A stretch of 64,000 nucleotides of DNA. It comes from Sphingobacterium sp. GVS05A. GTDB taxonomy: Bacteria > Bacteroidota > Bacteroidia > Sphingobacteriales > Sphingobacteriaceae. The position numbers were made by a program, and so were the translations under genes. The stretch lies in the NCBI RefSeq assembly GCF_019969845.1, contig NZ_JAHXYR010000008.1, positions 310,001 through 374,000 of the forward strand, written 5' to 3'. The notes under the pieces were generated by a model. That model was not told the DNA's origin and ran no database searches. It saw only the letters and a list, made by a program, of their open reading frames with translations. Positions 16,920-24,944 of the stretch are shown here, piece by piece. Every line of letters begins with the position of its first letter. The stretch's first letter is position 1.

Positions 16920-18334
16920 GGAGCGACAAAGCTAAAAATAATATTGGCCGTATAGGCGCCAGCGGGTTTATTCAGAAGCATGCCGGTTGCGCTTGCGGGA
17001 ATACTATAAAGAATATTGAGATCACGGTCTATCACAGGGTCGGCATTTTGGATAAGCTGCTGGGCTGTGGTGGATAGGGTAACAGTATTCATGCCGCTTT
17101 GACCAACCATTGGACCAATGCGCAATACATTTAAAGGGATACTGTTAGCCCCTGAAGTAAAACTTGTTGACGTGGCGCGCACGTAGAGGTTGTATGGTGT
17201 GGTTTTACTCACCTTAAGATGGGCTGGCATATTTAAATTGACACCATTCTTATAGTCATTGGCTGTCGCAAAAGCAAGATTGACGGTTTGTTGATTGGCA
17301 ACTATTTCGCCTAGGTCGCTTACGACAACAGACAGGTTTCCATTTGCTTGTGCCTGTAGGCTGCCGCTGGGATAGGCTGATGATAATTTGTTCCAGCTGT
17401 AGGTCAACGGGACGGAATAAGTGCCTGCCTGAATAAAATTTGTTTTCAGCTGGTTTAATCCAATGTTATAGGTATAGGTCAACGTCTGATTATTGTTTGT
17501 GGGAACAGCAATACCGGCTGTATTGGTTAAAGATTGATCTGTGGTGGATAAAGCTGCGGTGGTCGTATTCGCTATTCCTGTTAAAGTAGCGCTGACCGTC
17601 GAAACAGAAGTGACAGGTAGGGTATTATAGGCTGAGGTGGTGCTAAAGCTAAATTGTGTATTTCCGCTCTTGATACTTGGTATATAGGGGACGGTGGTCG
17701 ATAGAGGTATAACGCTGTTACTACTGATGCCATTGGCGGTACGATAATAGCTCAAATCATTGACCAAAATGCTGGTTGTGCCGATACTCGGCGGAGGGCT
17801 TATAAATCCGGGGACACTGATGGAGAAATCTTGACTCGAGGGTGTAATAGTGCCGCCTAAAATACCAGAGGCAGTAAGCGATAGTGTAGTTTTATAAATG
17901 CCTGCAACCCATGTTTGATTTGATGTGACTAGACGTGAGTTGATAATAACCGGGCCCGCAGAAAGACTTACAGTTGCCAGCGCACTGATTAAAACTTGAT
18001 CGGCGGTTGATAGCGTGACATCATTACTTGAGCCGAGCAGTGAAAGATTGTTAATTTTTTCTAGTTTAAGGTGTGCTACATTTAAAGGCACTGTTCCCCC
18101 GCCTGTTGTACTGACAAAACTCGTGCTGTTAATTGCTCTGGTGCTGATTGTCGGGAGCAGGGCAAGTAATGTAAAAGAATATTGTCCGCCCGTAAAACTT
18201 TGGATGTAATCGGTACGTCCCTGAATGTTCGCTTCTGGCAGACTAATAGTGACCTGAGCCGTAGCATGAGGTATGCAGTGGCTTATACCTATCAGGAATG
18301 CGACGAGACTAATATGTAATTTCCTTTTCCGCAA
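16916..18334 (-). CDS. Multidomain pilin-like / tip-adhesin candidate
   Basis: A 472-residue secreted protein with signal peptide (cleavage near HATAQ). It appears to hold three tandem beta-sandwich domains, about 28-165, 185-335 and 335-472. The last resembles the single-domain pilin at 19136: NLAFATANDYKNG and PYNLYVRAT correspond to NFDYTTAADYAAS and PYDLTVAAT. Domains 1 and 3 also share PLNV followed by VTLSTxxQxLI. This is what a fibre-tip protein with repeated subunit folds would look like. Its start overlaps the chaperone gene by 26 bp, and its stop shares the bases TTAA with the stop of the convergent usher-like gene. Adhesin function is inferred; no ligand-binding motif is seen. Confidence 0.6.
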   Translation of the reverse strand: MRKRKLHISLVAFLIGISHCIPHATAQVTISLPEANIQGRTDYIQSFTGGQYSFTLLALLPTISTRAINSTSFVSTTGGGTVPLNVAHLKLEKINNLSLLGSSNDVTLSTADQVLISALATVSLSAGPVIINSRLVTSNQTWVAGIYKTTLSLTASGILGGTITPSSQDFSISVPGFISPPPSIGTTSILVNDLSYYRTANGISSNSVIPLSTTVPYIPSIKSGNTQFSFSTTSAYNTLPVTSVSTVSATLTGIANTTTAALSTTDQSLTNTAGIAVPTNNNQTLTYTYNIGLNQLKTNFIQAGTYSVPLTYSWNKLSSAYPSGSLQAQANGNLSVVVSDLGEIVANQQTVNLAFATANDYKNGVNLNMPAHLKVSKTTPYNLYVRATSTSFTSGANSIPLNVLRIGPMVGQSGMNTVTLSTTAQQLIQNADPVIDRDLNILYSIPASATGMLLNKPAGAYTANIIFSFVAP

Positions 18335-19112
18335 TTTTTAAATCATATTGGCTACCAGCATCGAGTATCGCAACGGCGAGGTATCGGCCGGGGGCAAGTT
18401 TATGGGGTAGATCTACGCGAACCCATTGTTCCGAATCGGGAAGCATTGCAATGGCCACAGCGTCCACAGGTGTCTCTTCCCCGGTTTCTATATTGGTCAG
18501 CTCAAAACGTACATAGGCATCCTTATTGATCTGACCTGTGTTTTTAATCTTTACATCCATCCGACGGACGGTTTTACCTTCCTGTGCAGCAACAGCGCCT
18601 TTATCTTCAAAAGCGAGAAATTCCAGATCGCCGGATTTTAATCCGGTTGGCGTATGGTATACCTGAATTCCGACCTCGATCAGGACGTTCATATGAAATC
18701 CGTTTGCCTGTGCTGCTTTTTGTTCTTTAACCTGCGTAAAGAAAAGCATGCTATGGCGCTGCTGCTTTGTTGTTAGATGATCAGGGATTGTCATAGAAAG
18801 ATTAACCACTTTTGTTTCTCCGGGAGCTAGCTGTACCGTATTTTCAGATAAGGTAAGCCAGGAAGCATTTGACCCGGCATTATCTCCTGTGGCATAATAC
18901 CGTTTGCCGCCCAACGAGTCACGGTCCCAATCTTTCAGATTCGCAATGAAGGAAAGTGTGCTCGTGGAGGTGTTGTTGAATGTAATAGCCTGACTGACGG
19001 TCTGTCCGGCTTCACCGGTAAAAAATATGCGCGAAGGAGAAATGGAAATACCCTGTCCGTGGACCAGGGTATTGCATATCAGGATAATAAATACTGCTAA
19101 ATAATATCTCAC
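18309..19112 (-). CDS. PapD-like periplasmic chaperone
   Basis: A 267-residue protein with signal peptide (NTLVHGQG). The N-terminal Ig-like domain has the chaperone pattern ISISPSRIFFTGEAGQ, ITFNNTST, then NASWLTLSENTVQLAPGE and a VNLSMTIPDH strand, followed by a second beta domain from about residue 135 (MNVLIEVGIQVY to the C-terminus). This matches periplasmic pilus chaperones (COG3121-like) in length and layout. It sits between the pilin and the multidomain pilin gene, overlapping the latter by 26 bp, which implies coupled translation. The invariant Arg/Lys pair of PapD cannot be assigned with confidence here. Inferred role: folding and delivery of subunits to the usher-like barrel. Confidence 0.7.
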   Translation of the reverse strand: MRYYLAVFIILICNTLVHGQGISISPSRIFFTGEAGQTVSQAITFNNTSTSTLSFIANLKDWDRDSLGGKRYYATGDNAGSNASWLTLSENTVQLAPGETKVVNLSMTIPDHLTTKQQRHSMLFFTQVKEQKAAQANGFHMNVLIEVGIQVYHTPTGLKSGDLEFLAFEDKGAVAAQEGKTVRRMDVKIKNTGQINKDAYVRFELTNIETGEETPVDAVAIAMLPDSEQWVRVDLPHKLAPGRYLAVAILDAGSQYDLKIAEKEITY

Positions 19113-19135
19113 AAATAAAATGTTTAGTCAGATTT

Positions 19136-19654
19136 TTATTGTTGCGTCGCCGTATAAGTTACTGTCGTGCTATAAGTCGATCCTGCAAGGTTTAATAACG
19201 ATGCCGGATTTGAGATGGTATAATCCACTGTATAGATTGCACCTGTGGATGCCGTAGAACCATTGACCAAAGGAGCTGCAGTAGTGCTAAGTGGTACATT
19301 GGCAACTGGAGTTCCACCATTGGCAGTTGCAGCCGGTACAGTAACTGTAACAATATTTAGTGCAGGTCCACCTGCAGGGGTAAATGCTCCTGTAGCGGCA
19401 ACAGTAAGATCGTAAGGCTTATTGCTGACCACCGTAAAATGATTCGCTTTCGTTACCGTTTTAGACGCCGCATAATCGGCCGCTGTGGTATAATCAAAAT
19501 TGACGGTAGGGGCTGCGCCCAAAGTAATAGAAATAGCATCGGTAAGATTAATATTGACAGTGACGGGGGCCGACGTACCAGTTTGCGCTTTTGCTTGATA
19601 ACCGAAGCATATGGCGGCGACGGCAATAAAGACTATTAATAGGTTCTTTTTCAT
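19136..19654 (-). CDS. Single-domain pilin-like subunit
   Basis: A 172-residue protein with signal peptide (cleavage near YQAKAQ). The mature part is a Thr/Ala/Ser-rich beta-sandwich of about 148 residues ending in a TTVTYTATQQ strand, as in subunits of archaic chaperone-usher and spore-coat-U-like fibres. It contains the DYAAS...HFTVVSNKPYDLTV stretch shared with the last domain of the protein at 16916-18334. It is the first gene of its operon and has an unusually good ribosome-binding site (GAGGAAATT before ATG), consistent with a highly made structural subunit. No cysteines for a disulphide are seen. Confidence 0.65.
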   Translation of the reverse strand: MKKNLLIVFIAVAAICFGYQAKAQTGTSAPVTVNINLTDAISITLGAAPTVNFDYTTAADYAASKTVTKANHFTVVSNKPYDLTVAATGAFTPAGGPALNIVTVTVPAATANGGTPVANVPLSTTAAPLVNGSTASTGAIYTVDYTISNPASLLNLAGSTYSTTVTYTATQQ

Positions 19655-19686
19655 AATTTCCTCGTTTTACGGATATTTAATGTGAG

Positions 19687-19718
19687 TAAAGTTAACCAGG
19701 ATGTAATGGAAATGCAAT
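19687..19718 (-). promoter_or_regulatory. Promoter for the pilin-chaperone-adhesin operon
   Basis: On the minus strand, ATTG (19715-19718), a 20-base spacer and TAACTTTA (19687-19694) fit TTTG-N20-TAnnTTTG with one mismatch in each box. The start codon lies about 32 bases further on. Confidence 0.4.
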
Positions 19719-19840
19719 GTGCCATAGTCACATAATGATGTTATAAATTCGATAATGCATGCGCGATTGCAAGTCGAATTGACAGTTGTAAATAATGAGG
19801 TTTTTTGGAACCATTACCCGAAACTATAAATCAAACAGCC

Positions 19841-19848
19841 TATATTTG
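19841..19848 (+). promoter_or_regulatory. -7 element very close to the acyltransferase start
   Basis: TATATTTG matches TAnnTTTG exactly and ends 7 bases before the ATG at 19856. If used, the transcript would be leaderless or nearly so. No TTTG is found 19-21 bases upstream. Confidence 0.4.
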
Positions 19849-19855
19849 CGCTCAA

Positions 19856-20890
19856 ATGTCTGAGTCCAAAAGAATCTATCAAATTGATCTGTTTCGCTTT
19901 ATCGCCGCATCCGCAGTGGTATTGTATCACTATTTATATCGGGGATATAAAGGTGGAAATATGTCGTTGCTGCGGTTCGACGAGATCGGCGAATATTTCA
20001 AGTATGGGTATCTCGGTGTAGATCTTTTTTTTATCATCAGCGGTTTTGTGATCGCCTTTTCTATAAAACATCGTTCGCTACCAAAATTTTGCTATTCGCG
20101 ATTTAAACGTTTGTATCCAATGTACTGGATCTGTTTAATTATAACATTTGTGATCGTTTATTTCTTTGGGGCGCCACGTTACCTGGTCACATTCAAGCAG
20201 CTCTTGGCCAATTTCACGATGGTACAAGAATTGTTAGGTCAGGGAAATATCGATGGTGCTTATTGGTCCTTGTATGTTGAATTGAAATTTTATCTTATAA
20301 TTGCTGTATTTCTTATCGTAAACCGATTTAAGCAGATCAGTTTGGACTATCTTGTCTACTTTTGGCTGTTTCTGTCAAGCTTGCGTCTGTTTGTTGAACC
20401 ATCTGAAATTTACGATGCCATTCACCACCTCTTCATTCTGGACTGGAGCACTTACTTTATTGCAGGAATCGTATTTTGTCAAATTTTTCTACAGGGACCG
20501 GCCTTGAAGCATTTTATCGTATTGCCCTGGTGCCTGTACTTGTCCATCGATGGCGCTATTGGTCGAATCCATTGGTTAGCAAGAACTTTCCATAGCGATT
20601 TTTCTCCTTATATTATTGCTGGGACCATCGCTGTATTTTATATCGTGATGTTACTTGTTTCCTGTAAAAGGCTACAACGTTTCAATTCACCCAAATTGGT
20701 CAAAATAGGGATGCTGACTTATCCCTTATATCTTATCCATCAGCATATTGGTTTTATTATTTTCAATCAGCTTCATGACTACGTAAATAAATATGTACTT
20801 GTTTCTGTGGTTACGCTCCTGATTTTGGCGGTTGCCTATATCCTGAGCGATTGGGTAGAGCCTCGTATCATGAGGCTCTTTAAGCGATAG
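19856..20890 (+). CDS. Acyltransferase family 3 membrane protein
   Basis: A 344-residue polytopic protein with about ten membrane segments. The N-terminal IYQIDLFRFIAASAVVLYHY and GYLGVDLFFIISGFVIAFS are the acyltransferase-3 (OafA/NodX-type) signatures, and RFKRLYPMYWICL carries the conserved Arg region after it. Such enzymes transfer acetyl or other acyl groups to sugars of surface polysaccharides. I start at the ATG at 19856 (MSESKRIY) instead of a TTG 51 bases upstream. A bidirectional terminator follows. Substrate is unknown; the polysaccharide module 7 kb upstream is a possible partner. Confidence 0.88.
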   Translation: MSESKRIYQIDLFRFIAASAVVLYHYLYRGYKGGNMSLLRFDEIGEYFKYGYLGVDLFFIISGFVIAFSIKHRSLPKFCYSRFKRLYPMYWICLIITFVIVYFFGAPRYLVTFKQLLANFTMVQELLGQGNIDGAYWSLYVELKFYLIIAVFLIVNRFKQISLDYLVYFWLFLSSLRLFVEPSEIYDAIHHLFILDWSTYFIAGIVFCQIFLQGPALKHFIVLPWCLYLSIDGAIGRIHWLARTFHSDFSPYIIAGTIAVFYIVMLLVSCKRLQRFNSPKLVKIGMLTYPLYLIHQHIGFIIFNQLHDYVNKYVLVSVVTLLILAVAYILSDWVEPRIMRLFKR

Positions 20891-20970
20891 CAGCATCAAT
20901 TTGATACCCTGTTATGGTTGTCGGATAAGCGCGATAGATTCGATTGTGAAGAATAGGAAAGCCACAGAAG

Positions 20971-21016
20971 AAAAAAGGCCCGGTGTTATTTAACACCGAG
21001 CCTTGCTGTTTTTTAT
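20971..21016. terminator. Bidirectional terminator between convergent genes
   Basis: Arms AAGGCCCGGTGTT and AACACCGAGCCTT pair with one mismatch around the loop ATTT. An A run precedes and a T run follows, so it can serve both the acyltransferase and the amidohydrolase on the other strand. Confidence 0.85.
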
Positions 21017-21031
21017 GGTATAATGTAGGGG

Positions 21032-22273
21032 TTATTTTTTCCAATAAAGTGCACCTGTATGGGCAAGGGCCATGGTTGGGGATACACGCGAAACGGCTTC
21101 TGCTGAACAGCTTGCGTCGATCAGGACAAATTCAGCGCTGTCATTCGTTTTGGGCCATTGCATATTGCCTTTCTCATCCAGTGGCAAGGTATTGTGTGTT
21201 GCAAAGCGGAGCGTCCTGGATAAGTCAAACTCGGATCTCCAACCGTATATTTCGGCCATTAAATTGGCTTTTGCTAACATGTTTCCGGGACCAAAAGTGC
21301 TCCAATAGTCCTGTACGTTGTCATTCCCCACCAACACTTCGACACCGTGTTTCAATAATGTTGGGATAGGCATGACCAAGTCACCAAATGGAATGGAAGA
21401 GACAATGCCTACGTTGGCTGTCGCTAGTTTTTCGGCAATGCGTTCTACCTCAGCTAGTGGTAACTGAGCCAGCACAAAAGCATGACTCACAAAGGTGCGT
21501 CCCTGTAGCTTCGGATTCTGAAGCGCTTGTTCGGCAAGGTATTCAATGGTATGTATACCTTCTTTTCCACCGTCATGTAAGTGGATGTCAATCCCTTTGT
21601 TATTGTCAAGAGCGAGTTTTACGGTATAATCGAGTACTTTTTCGATATTTTTATCTATCCCATAAGGATCTACACCACCGATATAAGCCACATGATCCAT
21701 CTGTGCCACATCTTCCATCAAGGGAGCGGAGTCGGTATAAAAAAATCCGTGTTGTGGAAAGGCTACCAATTCTGCATTGAAACTCTCCTTGCGGCTGTCC
21801 AGTGCTTTTTGGAGGTTTTCCAAAGAACGAAATCCAGAAGTGGTGTCGACGTTAAAATGTGTCCGGGCAAAGGTGGTCCCATAGCGCTGCAGCAGGTCGA
21901 TAAGTTGCTCTGCCCGTGTGGTCGATGTCTGAAGTAATTCGGGGATAATTTCCTGTTCATAAGCAATCATCTCAAGCACCGTTCTCTTCTTTGGGGATTG
22001 CGCTTGCCATGGAAGTCCATAAAGTGTTTTGTCCAGATGGACATGCATATCGCTGAAAGCGGGCAGCATCAAGTATCCTTTCGCATCAACTGCTGTAGCG
22101 AGCTTTGGATCATTCGGAAATATCTTTGTAATTTTTCCGGCATTAACTTCTATGCAGAACAGTTCCGTTTTTGTTGCTTTTATCCCTCTTTCATCTGAAA
22201 CATATCCAGTTTCCAAAAGGACATTTTTTAGTTTATAATTGCCCTTTAGCGGGGCTGTGTATGGGGTTGTCAT
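21032..22273 (-). CDS. Cytosine-deaminase-like amidohydrolase (cytoplasmic paralogue)
   Basis: A 413-residue TIM-barrel amidohydrolase. Metal ligands are visible as DMHVHLDKT (H77, H79), DIHLHDGG and VSHAF, and the region GNDNVQDYWSTFGPGNML resembles the GHDDVFDPW region of CodA cytosine deaminases. It has no signal peptide and so is cytoplasmic. It is a clear paralogue of the next gene (22398-23747), which is exported; large parts such as the ELVAFPQHG and IDASCSAEA stretches are nearly identical. Gap between them is 124 bp, likely one operon. The substrate may be a nucleobase or related N-heterocycle, but is not determined. Confidence 0.82.
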   Translation of the reverse strand: MTTPYTAPLKGNYKLKNVLLETGYVSDERGIKATKTELFCIEVNAGKITKIFPNDPKLATAVDAKGYLMLPAFSDMHVHLDKTLYGLPWQAQSPKKRTVLEMIAYEQEIIPELLQTSTTRAEQLIDLLQRYGTTFARTHFNVDTTSGFRSLENLQKALDSRKESFNAELVAFPQHGFFYTDSAPLMEDVAQMDHVAYIGGVDPYGIDKNIEKVLDYTVKLALDNNKGIDIHLHDGGKEGIHTIEYLAEQALQNPKLQGRTFVSHAFVLAQLPLAEVERIAEKLATANVGIVSSIPFGDLVMPIPTLLKHGVEVLVGNDNVQDYWSTFGPGNMLAKANLMAEIYGWRSEFDLSRTLRFATHNTLPLDEKGNMQWPKTNDSAEFVLIDASCSAEAVSRVSPTMALAHTGALYWKK

Positions 22274-22397
22274 GATGTTTAATACTGTTTTAATAGCAAT
22301 AGTATGTCACAATGGAGCAATCAAAAGCTTATAAAAAAGCAATTGACCGCCATCGTGTTAAAAAGATCTGTTGTGTAGTGCTTCGTTTGTCAGAAGC

Positions 22398-23747
22398 CTA
22401 ATAGACAATATTGCCCTGATAGATAAGGGATCCTACAGGCGAAATTCGTGAAATAGCCTCTGCCGAACAACTCGCATCGATGAGTACGATGTTTGCATCA
22501 TCACCGGGTTTCGGCCATTGCTGTTTTCCTTTGTCATCCAATGGAATCGGACCTGCTGTGGCCAGTTTTAGCATACGTGACAAGCCATACTCTGTGACCT
22601 GACCATATACTTGTGCTGCCATATTAGCTTTTTGAAGGACACTTCCTGTTCCAAAGGTATTCCAATGATCGACAATACTGTCATTTCCCGTCATCACGGT
22701 GACGTTATTTTCCATCAGTGTAGGGATAGGCATAATTAGGCCAGCAAAAGGAATGGTAGAAACAATACCGATCTGTGCTGCACCAAGCTTTTCTGCCATT
22801 TCCTGTTGTTTGGCTTTTTCCAATCTCCCCAATACAAAACAATGGCTGAGGAAGGTCTTGCCTTTCAATGCCGGGTTTTCATTTACTTTTTTGATCAGAT
22901 ACTCGACTGTTTTTAGCCCTGATTCTCCGGACTCATGTAAATGAATGTCAATCCCTTTGTTGTGATCCAGTGCCAGCTGAACAGTGAAATCCATTGTTTT
23001 CTCAATGGCACCGTCTATACTTAAAGGATCTACTCCGCCGATAAAATCAATATTGGTCTTTGCAGCTTCCTTGAGGTATGGTACAGAATCCGTGTAGTAT
23101 ACGCCATGTTGCGGAAAGGCAACCAGCTCTGCTCCGAAACTATTTTTTTTGTTTTCCAGTGCAAGCTGTAGATGACGTAGAGAATCTAACTTAGAAGTAG
23201 GCTCTATGTTTACATGGCTCCGTGCGAAGGCTGTGCCCTTGGATTGTAGTAATTCAATTAGTTTTTCCGCTTTATAGGTTGAATTTTTCAGTAGCTCAGG
23301 AAGGATTTGTTGTTCGAGTGCAATCATTCCTTTTACACCACCGGCACCACGTCGTACAGCTTGCCATTTATCACCATAGAATGTCTTGTCCAGATGAATG
23401 TGCATGTCTCTAAAAGAAGGAAGCATCAATCGTCCCTTTGCATCTATGGCATTTGCATCAGTACTGTTGGCGCTTATTTTTTTGATTTTTCCTGCTTCGA
23501 TATGCACAGAGAAAAGACCGGTTTTTGTAGCGATGACATTGCCATTTCCATCATACTCAAAACCTGTTTCCAACAGAACATTCTTAAGGGTATAACTTTT
23601 TTTGCCTTGATGTCCGTCCAAAACCTTCTGATGGGCGAGCTGACCACCTTCTTCTGCTAATAGCATACCTGGGATCAATGTTGCTCCAGCAAGTGCCAGG
23701 GCAGAGTTCCGTATAAATTCCTTGCGTGTAAGAGCTATTGGTTTCAT
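22398..23747 (-). CDS. Cytosine-deaminase-like amidohydrolase with export signal
   Basis: A 449-residue amidohydrolase. It carries about 50 residues more at the N-terminus than its paralogue: TRKEFIRNSALALAGATLIP looks like a Tat-like or Sec export signal (the twin basic residues are Arg-Lys, not Arg-Arg). Ligand motifs are DMHIHLDKT (H116, H118), DIHLHESG, LSHCF and GNDSIVDHWNTFG. The CodA-like region suggests deaminase or ring hydrolase activity. An AraC-family gene lies directly upstream on the same strand, and a -7 element and palindrome precede the start. Periplasmic location is inferred from the signal. Confidence 0.82.
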   Translation of the reverse strand: MKPIALTRKEFIRNSALALAGATLIPGMLLAEEGGQLAHQKVLDGHQGKKSYTLKNVLLETGFEYDGNGNVIATKTGLFSVHIEAGKIKKISANSTDANAIDAKGRLMLPSFRDMHIHLDKTFYGDKWQAVRRGAGGVKGMIALEQQILPELLKNSTYKAEKLIELLQSKGTAFARSHVNIEPTSKLDSLRHLQLALENKKNSFGAELVAFPQHGVYYTDSVPYLKEAAKTNIDFIGGVDPLSIDGAIEKTMDFTVQLALDHNKGIDIHLHESGESGLKTVEYLIKKVNENPALKGKTFLSHCFVLGRLEKAKQQEMAEKLGAAQIGIVSTIPFAGLIMPIPTLMENNVTVMTGNDSIVDHWNTFGTGSVLQKANMAAQVYGQVTEYGLSRMLKLATAGPIPLDDKGKQQWPKPGDDANIVLIDASCSAEAISRISPVGSLIYQGNIVY

Positions 23748-23781
23748 TTTATTTCCTATTTACGTTACAATCTATATGACC

Positions 23782-23815
23782 GATCAATAAAATTGATCAG
23801 CCTTTTACAAAGGTA
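23782..23815 (-). promoter_or_regulatory. -7 element and palindromic operator before the amidohydrolases
   Basis: TACCTTTG on the minus strand (23808-23815) matches TAnnTTTG. Ten bases downstream of it lies GATCAAT-AAA-ATTGATC (23782-23798), a perfect 7-bp inverted repeat overlapping the expected transcript start. The layout suggests a repressor site. No clear -33 box is seen. Confidence 0.45.
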
Positions 23816-23867
23816 TACACAGAAAGCTTTAGTATTACTGGGCAATTTCTGCCATTTCTTGTGCGAT

Positions 23868-24728
23868 TTATCTTTTTTCTCTAAAATCACTGGGGTTTAC
23901 GCCAGTCTGCTGTTTAAAGAAATTGGAAAAATAAGCTTGATCTGCAAAACCCAATTCAAACGTAATTTCCTTAATGGAGGATTCCGTACTTTGGAGAAGA
24001 CGCTTCGCTTCCACACAGATCCGTTGGTGGATAAGCTGGGTAGCAGATATTTTCAAGTGTTTTTTACACAGAATATTAAGATAGTTTGGAGAAATATGTA
24101 GCTTATCTGCATAGAATGCGACCATTTTTTGTGCTCTGAAAAACTCATCTATCAGCATGTTAAATTTGGCAAGCCGAGGGACGGATTGATAGACTTTAAA
24201 TTCGGTGAAGACATGCTCTGCTTCTCTACTGACAATGGCGGCAATAACACCCGCACGGGCCGTAATCAAGGGAATCAGTGAATGCTCCCGTTCCAATTCT
24301 TTTTTGACAGATTCAAATTCATAATGTAGCTGAATGAAGGCCTCCTTGGTCAGGTCGATTACCGGATGATTCTGGTAATTGGTAAAGGAAAAGCGAAAGA
24401 AAGGAGCAAAATGCTCAAAAAACGACCGTTCAATCATTAATTGGTAGCCAATAGTTCCAGCATACACATGCCATTTGTGCATCTGACCCGGGAACAGTAC
24501 ATGCACCTGATGGTCTTTAATGGGATAATCTATGGAATCAATGGTATGTACACCAGAAGCTTTGTCAAATAAATTGATAATGAAAAAATCGTGCTTATGG
24601 GGCTTGTCTATTAGCCTTTCTCCATGTAATTCATTGAAAAGAAGCTCTTCACGTCCGGCGGTCTGTTCTTTGCGAAAACCGTCCAGTCCAATGACAGGTG
24701 CCCAGATGTTAGCATTTCGTTTGTCCAT
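23868..24728 (-). CDS. AraC-family transcriptional regulator
   Basis: A 286-residue regulator. The N-terminal cupin-like sensor includes LIDKPHKHDFFIINLF and VHVLFPGQMHKW, the usual effector-binding layout. The C-terminal double helix-turn-helix spans about 185-286: YADKLHISPNYLNILCKKH, then IKEITFELGFADQAYFSNFF and TGVNPSDFREKR, all AraC/XylS signatures. It lies immediately upstream of, and on the same strand as, the two amidohydrolase genes and probably activates them in response to their substrate; that link rests on position. Confidence 0.9.
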   Translation of the reverse strand: MDKRNANIWAPVIGLDGFRKEQTAGREELLFNELHGERLIDKPHKHDFFIINLFDKASGVHTIDSIDYPIKDHQVHVLFPGQMHKWHVYAGTIGYQLMIERSFFEHFAPFFRFSFTNYQNHPVIDLTKEAFIQLHYEFESVKKELEREHSLIPLITARAGVIAAIVSREAEHVFTEFKVYQSVPRLAKFNMLIDEFFRAQKMVAFYADKLHISPNYLNILCKKHLKISATQLIHQRICVEAKRLLQSTESSIKEITFELGFADQAYFSNFFKQQTGVNPSDFREKR

Positions 24729-24870
24729 AGTAGATCGTATCAGACCTAAAATACAAAATGCGCTTTGTTTTTTCGCTAATATGTAAAAATAAACGGGCTA
24801 TTCGATCTGCACAGTGTTACTGTAGTGAACTAACAGTAGTCATTTTCCTAATTCTTTCCTAAATTCGGAA

Positions 24871-24878
24871 TACATTTG
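24871..24878 (+). promoter_or_regulatory. -7 element for the two-component operon
   Basis: TACATTTG matches TAnnTTTG exactly, 66 bases before the response-regulator ATG. Upstream T-rich sequence has no exact TTTG at the preferred spacing. Confidence 0.45.
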
Positions 24879-24944
24879 TAGCAATGAGAGCAATATACTG
24901 GAGTTAAGTAGCATTGAAATTCGGTAATAAAAAACAATAGCCCA

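Noticed and set aside
20983..21369. 128-codon plus-strand frame after the acyltransferase
   Set aside because: It begins inside a terminator hairpin and lies antisense to an amidohydrolase with clear motifs.
22381..22400. Small hairpin (GCTTC/GAAGC) after the exported amidohydrolase as terminator
   Set aside because: Stem is only 5 bp and no T run follows on the relevant strand; the two paralogues may be co-transcribed.
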